Shown piece by piece: positions 27,901-39,900 of a DNA stretch of 64,000 nucleotides (its first letter is position 1; each line of letters opens with the position of its first letter). The notes beneath the pieces are model-generated. The model was not told the DNA's origin. It saw only the letters and a list, made by a program, of their open reading frames with translations, and ran no database searches. The stretch is from Thalassospira marina (GTDB taxonomy: Bacteria; Pseudomonadota; Alphaproteobacteria; Rhodospirillales; Thalassospiraceae). Position numbers and translations under genes: made by a program. Location: NCBI RefSeq assembly GCF_002844375.1, contig NZ_CP024199.1:4466246-4530245 (forward strand), given 5' to 3'.

Positions 27901-30900
27901 TACCATTACCAGCCAGAATTTGTCCTATACGCTAAAGGCGACACAGGGAACGTCGGAATATACCATTCCGACCGAAGGCACGGTTTACCGTCTGACCACG
28001 CTGCCGCAAAACGGCACCCTGTATCTGAATGGCAAGGCACTGGGGATTTATGATTCCTTCACCCAGGCCGATATCAATAACGGGCTTTTGAAATTTACCC
28101 ATGACGGGGGCGAAACCCATCATGGCAGCTTCAATTTCTCGATCTCGATCGGGACGGGCCAGCTGGCCGATGACCGCGCCCAGGGCACCTTCACCATTAC
28201 CGCCATTCCGGTCAATGATGCCCCCACAGCAGATGGCGGCTCTGTTCCGACCATTGGCGAAGGCGCGACGGTTACCATCACGACGGGCACCATGAAGATC
28301 GGTGATGTCGATAACCAGGCCGAAGCAGACGAACCGTACGGCGAAGCGGTTATTGATGATCTGTATTTCCAGATTGTTGACCTGCCCGATACCGGCACGC
28401 TGCAATATAAGGATGCAGGTGGAAACTGGGTTGATGTTCAGGCTGGTGACTGGCTGTCTGCCAGCCTGTTGACCGGCGATAAAAACACGACCGGCCTGCG
28501 CTACATCCATGATGGTACGGAAAACTTTACGGACAGCTTCCAGTTCCGGGTGCGCGATGACCTGCATAGCAGCGATGGTTTGCGCCAGACGGCAACGGAC
28601 CCAGCGACCATCAATACCTCCAATAATGCGACGGTCAATTTCACCATTGCCCCGCTTAACGATGCGCCGATTTCCGATCAGAATGCGGCAGCAGACAGCG
28701 CAACAACGGAAAATGGCCGGACCACGGTTAACGAAGTGCTGGAAGTTTCCGAAGGTGGCACCGGCACAATTTCGGATAGCTATCTTGTTTCGGTTGATCC
28801 CGATAACGCCCCGGAAACCTTGCAGTATCGCATTACGCAAAATGTGACGTCAGGTGTTCTTTATCTTGATGGCAAGCGTTTGGGGGTTGGCTCGGTCTTT
28901 ACCCAGGCCGACATTGATGCCGGCCGTCTGACCTATATCCATGATGGTTCGGAAGTCCGGTCCGATAATTTCCAGTATATCGTTTCTGACAGTGTCAACG
29001 ACCACACCTGGACGGTTGATGGCACCAAGGCTGCCTCGCAGTTTGACATTATCGTGCCTGCGTCGGGCTATGCCAACGATGTGCCCAAAATCACCCGTGC
29101 GGGTGCCGACTATGATGTGTATGGCACCAACACCTTTGATATGGATGGCAAATTCACCCTGAGCGACCCTGACCTTGTTGTGGTTGACAGCCCGGGTGAA
29201 ACTGATTTCGTTTCCGTAACGGTTGTTCTTAAGGACAAGGACGGCAATGCGGTTGATCTAAGCTCATCAGGTGATCTGGCGCTGGGGACCCTCACAGGCA
29301 TTACCGTAACGTCCGATGTTGCCAGCAGCGGTTCAATTACCTTCCAGGGTTCACTTGCCGACGTGCAGGCCGCCCTTAATAGTATGAATGTTGTTCTGCC
29401 CGATGGCGACCATGACACGACCTACACGGTTGAAGTCAGCGTTGATGACCGCTTACGTGATAGCAGCGGTAATTTGACTGCCGGTGCCAATGGTTCGGAA
29501 AATGCGACCATCAACCAGGATGGTTCGACGATCAATGATGCCAATAATATCGCCAAAACATCGGTGCTGTTGCGCGCATCACGCACCAATACCCCGCCGA
29601 CGATTGATGTTCCCAATCCCGGTGATGCCCGCGTTACATACGAAGATACGACCAAAACCATTTCCGGTATTCGCATTGACGATACCGATGCCTTTGGCAA
29701 AGACGTTAAGGTAACCCTGTCGGTCAGCAATGGCCGTCTTGAATTTTCGGCACCGGGCGATGTGACGATTTCGGGCAATGACAGCGGCACCGTTACGCTG
29801 ACCGGTTCTGTGACCGAGATCAACGCGATCATGGATCAGCTGACCTATGCCGGGAACCAGGATTATGTTGGTGCCGATGTCCTGAACATTACGGTTAACG
29901 ACCTTGGCAATTCCGGTGGTCCGGCTGAAACGGCAACGACCACGGTTAATATTACCGTTAAGTCCGTCAACGATGCGCCGACCATTACCAATGGCACAAC
30001 GGGTCGCATTGATGTTGTGAATAACAACACCTACACCTTTGGCGATAGCAGCAATGGTTTCATCATTGATGACATCGACCTTGATGGCGGTGCGGGTGAT
30101 GATGCCTTTGTGGTTACGGTTCGTATTCTTGATCCGAATGGCAATCCGGTTTCGGCGGCCTCCTACACCACCGGTTCAAACAATATCGTCATCAGCAGCA
30201 CGGACAGCAGTGGTGCCGTTACGGTGGATGGTACCTATAACGGGGATGGTGCTGCCCTGCGCATTTCCGGTTCGGAAGCCGATATCAATAATTACCTGAA
30301 GGGGCTTCAGGTTAATTTTGGTGATTTTGGTGAACAGAACCAGACCTATAAGGTCCAGGTTATCGTTGATGACCGTATGCCCGCTTCACCGGAAGGCTCG
30401 GATAATAACGCGCTTGAATCATCAGACATGGCCAATGGCGGCCCCAACCCGGACCAGACGCCTTATGACTCGGCACCAAATATTGATGCCACACCGATTG
30501 ATCCCTATACGACCGATGTTTCGGCATCGAATTTCCAGTATAACGTGGCGGCTGTCACCCGCGATGTGTTCCTGACGGCCTATAACACCCCAGCCAAGGT
30601 CACGGGCAATAATTTCAGCGTTGATGAAAGCAATGGCGTTATTAACGTTAATGGCAGCAATGCCAATCTGACCATCGATGACGTTGATGATCTTGGTCAG
30701 GACATGTCGGTAACGCTGACGGTTTCGGCGGGCAGCACCATTACGGGCCTGAACAACCAGACGGCCGATGGCGCCGGGATTACCGGGCTGGGCGGTACGA
30801 GCGTGACGCTTTCCGGTTTTAACGAAGCCGAACTTAATGCCATTCTGAAAACCATTGTCGTCAAGGTCCCGACTGAAACCGGTGATGCGGGCAGCAATTC

Positions 30901-33900
30901 CAATTTCAACGGCGATATTACCCTGACGGTTGCGGTCAACGACCTTGGTAACACCGGCTTGCGTCCGGATAGCCTGACTGGCGACACCAATGATGCGGCG
31001 GCCAATCCCGGTGATTATGCTTATGCGGATGGTTCGTCTGCGGAACTGGTTACGACCCGTACTATCACGATCACAGTCAACCCCACCAACGATGCACCAA
31101 CAATCAGTGCCGGCACCACGTCGCACAATGTCACGGAAAGCAATGTGGTGGGGCAGGGTACGCCGGAAACCACCATTCTTGATAACGTCACCATCGGCGA
31201 TGTTGACCTTGCAACAACGGGCGGGCTTGATGCCAATACCTTTGGTAAAGGCCAGATCGTTGTTTCGCTGACGGGTGCTCAGGCAGGTGAAGTTCTTTCC
31301 GTTAGTGGATCGCTTGCCGGTATTGACAGTGTTACGGGTGGTACAGGCGGTAGCGCCCTTACGATCAATCTGACCGATACGGCGACCCTGGCCGAAGTGA
31401 AGGCCATTGTTGAGGCCATCAAATATCAGTCCACCGGCGATATCGTGACCGGCACGCGCAATATTACGGTTAATCTGTATGACGCGCAGGGCAGCAGCCA
31501 GGATGGCAACATTCAAAGTGGCGGTGATGCCGGTGCATCACGCCTGAGCGCGTCGATTGCTGCTACGGTAACCGTTACCGAACAGAACGACCCGCCCAGC
31601 ATTTCCGGTTCTCCGTCCATTACGGCCAAGGAAGATATCGATTATGTCTTCCAGGTCAGTGATTTCAACTTCACCCAAACCGGTGGTGAAAGCGCGCTTG
31701 ATACCGAACTGGGTCAGATCACTGTCAAATCTTTGCCCGACGGGGCAAAGGGCGATCTGTTGTTGCAGACGGGAACAGATGGTAATGGCGACCCGGTCTA
31801 TAGTGCGGTTACAGCCAATCAGACCATTTCGGCACAGGATATTGCCGATGGTAAGCTGATCTATCGTTCCGATCTCAACCTGAACCAGTCGCAGGCGGAT
31901 AACAGCTTTACCTATAGCGTCTGGGACAAAGGGCATGCCAGCGATACCACCATTCGGGAATCTGCTGATGGCACCATGCAGATCAATGTTGATCAGCAAA
32001 ACGATGCCCCGGTTCTTGATGCGACCAATAAAACGGCAAGTGCAACCGAAAGTGCTACCAGTGCAACGGGTACTGACCCGGTTCAGATTGTTTCGGGTGT
32101 TTCGCTTAGCGATATCGACCTTTCCACAACCGATGGCCTGAGTGTTTTTGGTAAAGGCACGCTGACGGTTGAAATTGTCGGTGCAACGACTGCCACCAAG
32201 GAATATCTGACGCTTTCGGGCAGCCTGCCTGCTGGTGTGACGGTGGTTGATTCCCAGGGCAATCCCATTTCGCTTTCCAGCACGGTTGGTGATAACAAAC
32301 TGGTCTTCAGCCTGGATGCCGATACCACGGCTGCCGAAGTCCAAAGCCTGATGGAAAGCCTGCGCTATCATACGGAATCGGACGTTCTTGACGGGGCACG
32401 TACCGTTAAATTCACCATCAATGATGGCAATAACGAACAGACAAACGGCAATACAGCCGGTGGCCCGACCAGCCTTGAAGCAACGCTGAACGCCACAGTT
32501 ACCATTACCGAAGTCAACGACCCGCCAGCAGGTGGGGATCAGACGGTTGTTACCCTTGAAGACACCGATTATGCGCTGAAAGTTTCGGATTTCAATTACA
32601 CCCAGCCCGGTGATGAAACCGATACCTTCAAGGCTGTCCGCATTGATACCCTGCCGGGTAGTGGCACGCTGAAGCTGAACGGTGTTGCGATTACGGCGGG
32701 TACGGTGGTTTCGATAGCCGATATCACATCGGGCAATCTGGTTTACAGCCCGGCTGAAAATGTGAACGGCGATGCGGCTGCGACCTTTACCTTCTCGGTC
32801 CAGGATAGCCGCGACGGGTTTGATACCTCGCCCAATACCATTACCGTTGATATCACCCCGCAAAACGACGCACCGACCTTCAATGATACGGTTGGCGTTG
32901 TTACCAGCGTCAATGAAAGCACCGCTGCCAATACCGGCACCAGCCCGGTTGCGATCATTACCGGTGCCAATATTGGCGATATCGACCTTTCGACAACCGG
33001 TGCGCTTTCCAGCACGGTTTACGGTGCGGGTAAAATCACCGTTGCTGTGACCGGTGCCACCAGCGCAGATCAACTGACACTGGCCAGTGGCGACCGGCCA
33101 AGCGGCGTTACCGTAACGGGTGGCAATAATGGCGCTGCACTGGTTATTACCCTGGATGCCGATACCACGGTAAGCGAAGTCAATGCGATCCTGAATGCCA
33201 TCAAATATGCCAGCACTTCGGATACGGCATCGGGCGAACGCGTAATTACCACAACCTTAAGCGATGGGCATGCCACCAGCGATGATGGCAACGTGCAAAG
33301 CGGTGGTAATGCCGGTGGTCCGGATGCGCTGTCGGTTGATCTGGTGTCGAAAATCACCATCGTCGAACAGAACGACCCGCCTGCATCGTCGGACAATACC
33401 GTTACGACGAATGAAGATACGACCTATGTCATCAAGGTATCTGACTTCAATTACACCCAGCCGGGTGGTGAAAACGATACGCTGGGTGGTGTCACCATCA
33501 ACAGCATCACCGGCACGGGTACGTTCAAGCTCGATGGCAATGCCATCACGGCACCGAAATTTGTAACCTTCGCCGAAATCAATGCCGGCAAACTGGTTTA
33601 CGAACCGGTCGCCAATGAAAACGGCGATGCCCGGGCGGAAATCAACTTTACGGTCCAGGATTCCCGCGGGCTTGATGCAACGTCATCAAGCGATCTGACA
33701 GTCAATGTCACGCCGCAAAACGATGCACCGACCTTCAACAACACGGTTGGTGTTGTTACCAGCGTGAATGAAAGCACGGATGCCAATAAGGGTGTCCCGG
33801 CAACGGCGATCATTACCGGTGCGAATATCGGTGATATCGACCTTTCAACGACCGGTGCACTGTCGGGCACGGTTTATGGTGAAGGCAAGATTACGGTTGC

Positions 33901-36900
33901 CATTACCAGTGCCGATGCCAGCGAACAGCTGACGATTGATACCTCAGTGCTCACGGGCAGTGCGTTGCCGTCGGGTGTTGTCGTTACAGGGGGCGTTAAT
34001 GGCGCCAATCTGGTGATCACACTCGATAACGACACCACGATCGCCCAGGTCAATGAAATTCTCAATGCGATCCGTTATAGCACCACTTCGGATACCTTTA
34101 CCGGCGGCGAACGCACGATCACGACGACGCTGAGCGATGGCAAGGTCTCGACCGATGACGGTAACGTTCAGGCTGGCGGTAATGCCGGTGGCCCGGATGC
34201 CCTGTCGGTTGATCTGATTTCCAAGATCACAGTTGTCGAACAGAACGACCCGCCCGCATCGTCTGATAATACCGTTACGACGAATGAAGATACGACCTAT
34301 GTCATCAAGGTATCTGACTTCAATTACACCCAGCCGGGTGGTGAAAACGATACGCTGGGTGGTGTCACCATCAACAGCATTACCGGCACGGGTACGTTCA
34401 AGCTCGATGGCAATGCCATCACGGCACCGAAATTTGTAACCTTCGCCGAAATCAATGCCGGCAAACTGGTTTACGAACCGGTCGCCAATGAAAACGGCGA
34501 TGCCCGGGCGGAAATCAACTTTACGGTCCAGGATTCCCGCGGGCTTGATGCAACGTCATCAAGCGATCTGACAGTCAATGTCACGCCGCAAAACGATGCA
34601 CCGACCTTCAACAACACGGTTGGTGTTGTTACCAGCGTGAATGAAAGCACGGATGCCAATAAGGGTGTCCCGGCAACGGCGATCATTACCGGTGCGAATA
34701 TCGGTGATATCGACCTTTCAACGACCGGTGCACTGTCGGGCACGGTTTATGGTGAAGGCACGATCACGGTTGCGATTACCGGTGCGGATGCCAGCGAACA
34801 GCTGACGATTGACAGCTCGGCGCTGCCAGCCGGTGTGACGCAGACGGGTGGGGCCAATGGCACCAACCTTGTGATCACGCTGGATGCAAACACGACGATT
34901 GCCGAGGTGAATGCGATCCTTGATGCGATCCGTTACAGCACCACTTCGGATACCTTTACCGGTGGTGAACGCACGATCACGACAACGCTGAGCGATGGCA
35001 AGGTCTCGACCGATGACGGTAACGTTCAGGCTGGCGGGGATGCCGGTGGTCCGAATGCGCTGTCGGTTGATCTGGTCTCCAAGATCACGGTTGTTGAGAA
35101 GAACGACCCGCCATTGGGTGCGGATCAGACGGTGACGACGCCGGAAGATACCGACTATGCCCTTAAGGTAACGGACTTCAATTACAGCCAGCCTGGCGGT
35201 GAAAGCGATACGCTCAAGGCGGTGCGGATTGATACCCTGCCGGCCAGTGGCACGCTGAAGCTGAATGGTGTTGCGATTAGCGCGGGTACGGTGGTGTCGG
35301 TTGCCGATATCACATCGGGCAAGCTGGTTTACAGCCCGGCGGCCAACGTGAACGGTGATGCGGCTGCGACCTTTACCTTCTCGGTGCAGGATAGCCGTGA
35401 TGGTTTTGATACCACCCCGAAAACGGTGACAGTCAATATCACCCCGCTGAACGATGCGCCGACCTTCAACAACACGGTTGGTGTTGTTACCAGCGTGAAT
35501 GAAAGCACGGATGCCAATAAGGGTGTCCCGGCAACGGCGATCATTACCGGTGCGAATATCGGTGATATCGACCTTTCAACGACCGGTGCACTGTCGGGCA
35601 CGGTTTATGGTGAAGGCACGATCACGGTTGCGATTACCGGTGCGGATGCCAGCGAACAGCTGACGATTGACAGCTCGGCGCTGCCAGCCGGTGTGACGCA
35701 GACGGGTGGGGCCAATGGCACCAACCTTGTGATCACGCTGGATGCAAACACGACGATTGCCGAAGTCAATGCGATCCTTGATGCCATCCGTTACAGCACC
35801 ACGTCGGATACCTTTACCGGTGGTGAACGCACGATCACGACAACGCTGAGCGATGGCAAGGTCTCGACCGATGACGGTAACGTTCAGGCTGGCGGGGATG
35901 CCGGTGGTCCGAATGCGCTGTCGGTTGATCTGGTCTCCAAGATCACGGTTGTTGAGAAGAACGACCCGCCATTGGGTGCGGATCAGACGGTGACGACGCC
36001 GGAAGATACCGACTATGCCCTTAAGGTAACGGACTTCAATTACAGCCAGCCTGGCGGTGAAAGCGATACGCTCAAGGCGGTGCGGATTGATACCCTGCCG
36101 GCCAGTGGCACGCTGAAGCTGAATGGTGTTGCGATTAGCGCGGGTACGGTGGTGTCGGTTGCCGATATCACATCGGGCAAGCTGGTTTACAGCCCGGCGG
36201 CCAACGTGAACGGTGATGCGGCTGCGACCTTTACCTTCTCGGTGCAGGATAGCCGTGATGGTTTTGATACCACCCCGAAAACGGTGACAGTCAATATCAC
36301 CCCGCTGAACGATGCGCCGACCTTCAACAACACGGTTGGTGTTGTTACCAGCGTGAATGAAAGCACGGATGCCAATAAGGGTGTCCCGGCAACGGCGATC
36401 ATTACCGGTGCGAATATCGGTGATATCGACCTTTCAACGACCGGTGCACTGTCGGGCACGGTTTATGGTGAAGGCACGATCACGGTTGCGATTACCGGTG
36501 CGGATGCCAGCGAACAGCTGACGATTGACAGCTCGGCGCTGCCAGCCGGTGTGACGCAGACGGGTGGGGCCAATGGCACCAACCTTGTGATCACGCTGGA
36601 TGCAAACACGACGATTGCCGAAGTGAATGCGATCCTTGATGCGATCCGTTACAGCACCACTTCTGATACCTTTACCGGTGGTGAACGCACGATCACGACA
36701 ACGCTGAGCGATGGCAAGGCCTCGACCGATGACGGCAACGTTCAGGCTGGCGGGGATGCCGGTGGCCCGAATGCGCTGTCGGTTGATCTGGTCTCCAAGA
36801 TCACGGTTGTTGAGAAGAACGACCCGCCATTGGGTGCGGATCAGACGGTGACGACGCCGGAAGATACCGACTATGCCCTGAAGGTAACGGACTTCAATTA

Positions 36901-39900
36901 CAGCCAGCCTGGCGGTGAAAGCGATACGCTCAAGGCGGTGCGGATTGATACCCTGCCAGCCAGTGGCATGCTGAAGCTGAATGGTGTTGCGATTACGGCG
37001 GGTACGGTGGTGTCGGTTGCCGATATCACATCGGGCAAGCTGGTTTACAGCCCGGCGGCCAACGTAAACGGTGATGCGGCTGCGACCTTTACCTTCTCGG
37101 TGCAGGATAGCCGTGATGGTTTTGATACCACCCCGAAAACGGTGACGGTGAATATCACCCCGCTGAACGATGCACCGACCTTCAACAACACGGTTGGTGT
37201 TGTCACCAGCGTGAATGAAAGCACGGATGCCAATAAGGGTGTCCCGGCAACGGCGATCATTACCGGTGCGAATATCGGTGATATCGACCTTTCAACGACC
37301 GGCGCACTGTCGGGCACGGTTTATGGTGAAGGCACGATCACGGTTGCGATTACCGGTGCGGATGCCAGCGAACAGCTGACGATTGACAGCTCGGCGCTGC
37401 CAGCCGGTGTGACGCAGACGGGTGGGGCCAATGGCACCAACCTTGTGATCACGCTGGATGCAAACACGACGATTGCCGAAGTCAATGCGATCCTTGATGC
37501 CATCCGTTACAGCACCACGTCGGATACCTTTACCGGTGGTGAACGCACGATCACGACAACGCTGAGCGATGGCAAGGTCTCGACCGATGACGGCAACGTT
37601 CAGGCTGGCGGGGATGCCGGTGGTCCGAATGCGCTGTCGGTTGATCTGGTCTCCAAGATCACGGTTGTTGAAAAGAACGACCCGCCACTGGGTGCGGATC
37701 AGACGGTGACGACCCCGGAAGATACCGACTATGCCCTGAAGGTAACGGACTTCAATTACAGCCAGCCTGGCGGTGAAAGCGATACGCTTAAAGCGGTGCG
37801 GATTGATACCCTGCCAGCCAGTGGCACGCTGAAGCTGAATGGTGTTGCGATTACGGCGGGTACGGTGGTGTCGGTTGCCGATATCACATCGGGCAAGCTG
37901 GTTTACAGCCCGGCGGCCAACGTAAACGGTGATGCGGCTGCGACCTTTACCTTCTCGGTGCAGGATAGCCGTGATGGTTTTGATACCACCCCGAAAACGG
38001 TGACGGTGAATATCACGCCGCTGAACGATGCGCCGACCTTCAACAACACGGTTGGTGTTGTCACCAGCGTGAATGAAAGCACGGATGCCAATAAGGGTGT
38101 CCCGGCAACGGCGATCATTACCGGCGCGAATATCGGTGATATCGACCTTTCAACGACCGGCGCACTGTCGGGCACGGTTTATGGTGAAGGCACGATCACG
38201 GTTGCGATTACCGGTGCGGATGCCAGCGAACAGCTGACGATTGACAGCTCGGCGCTGCCAGCCGGTGTGACGCAGACGGGTGGGGCCAATGGCACCAACC
38301 TTGTGATCACGCTGGATGCAAACACGACGATTGCCGAAGTCAATGCGATCCTTGATGCGATCCGTTACAGCACCACTTCGGATACCTTTACCGGTGGTGA
38401 ACGCACGATCACGACAACGCTGAGCGATGGCAAGGTCTCGACCGATGACGGTAACGTTCAGGCTGGCGGTGATGCCGGTGGTCCGAATGCGCTGTCGGTT
38501 GATCTGGTCTCGAAGATCACGGTTGTTGAAAAGAACGACCCGCCTGTCATTAGCGGATCGCCTGCAGTAACCGCGACGGAAGATACGGATTACGCCTTTA
38601 AGGTATCGGACTTCAATTACAGCCAGCAGGGCGGGGAAAGCACGGTTGATACGGATCTGAACAAGATCACGATCAAGACCCTGCCTGACAGTGCCAAGGG
38701 TAAGCTGTTGCTGCAGACTGGCACCAGTGGTGGCAACCCGGTTTATACCGAAGTTGCCGTGGGCCAGGAAATTTCGGCAGCGGATATTTCGGCAGGCAAG
38801 CTGATTTACCGTGCGGACGCCAACCTGAACGGGCCGGAAGCCCAGACCAGCTTTACCTATAGCGTCTGGGACAAGGGCCATGCTGCGAGCAATAATGTTG
38901 CTGCGGAATCAACCACTGGCACCATGAATGTCAGCGTCATTGCGGTAAACGACGCACCCGTCCTGAGCGGGACGAGTGAATCACCGGCCATGGTGATCAA
39001 GGATGACGGAACGGGCACGACCAGCACGGCAGCCCTTGCCAGCGGTGTGGCGGTTTCCGATATCGACATTACCAAGGACGGTGATGTCAGCAGCTATGGT
39101 GGCGGTACCATTACCGTAACCTTTACCGATGGTTATCAGTCTGGTGACCGCCTGACTGTGAATGGTGGTCTGTTGGCTGGCATGACGGGTGTTAGCGGCG
39201 GCAATGGTTCGGCGCTGGTGATTTCGCTTGCCAATGATGCGACATCGGCACAGGTAAAGTCGATTATCGAAGCCATTCGGTATGGCAGCGTTGATGCCGA
39301 CCCGACAGCGGGTAAAACCGATACCACCCGTGCCTATTCGATTGTTCTGAATGATGGCGATAACAATGCCGATGCCGGGACGATTGATGGCACCAATGAT
39401 GCCGGTGGGCCGACCAGCCTGAATTCGGTTGCGCTGACGGGCACCATTACCTTCCGTTATCCGCCAACGGCAACGGATGATACGGTGACGGTATCGAAAA
39501 CCAGCACCACGGGAACGGGCAATGTCAAAACCAATGACAATGACCCCGAACATACGGCTGATCCGACCCATGAAGCTGATTTCACCCTGACCAAGGTGAA
39601 TGGGGCGACGGGGAATGTGGGTAAAACCATTACCGGCACCTACGGCACGATCACGATCAATTCCGATGGTACGTACAGCTATCAGCTTGATACGACCAAT
39701 CAGGCCGTGATCCAGCAATTGCCGGGTGATGCCGACCTGACGGAAAGCTTTACCTATCAGATTACCGATAATGACGGCCAGACCGATACGGCCACCGTCC
39801 ATATCAAGATTGTAGGGACCAACCTGCCGCCAGAAGCGACCGATAACAGCAATTCGGTCAAGGTCGGCAATAATGAAACCGCAAGCGGCAACGTCATTTC

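Noticed and set aside
33719..38540. Regularly spaced repeats as a possible CRISPR array
   Set aside because: Units are 858 bp, contiguous, in frame and coding; there are no short repeats with unique spacers.
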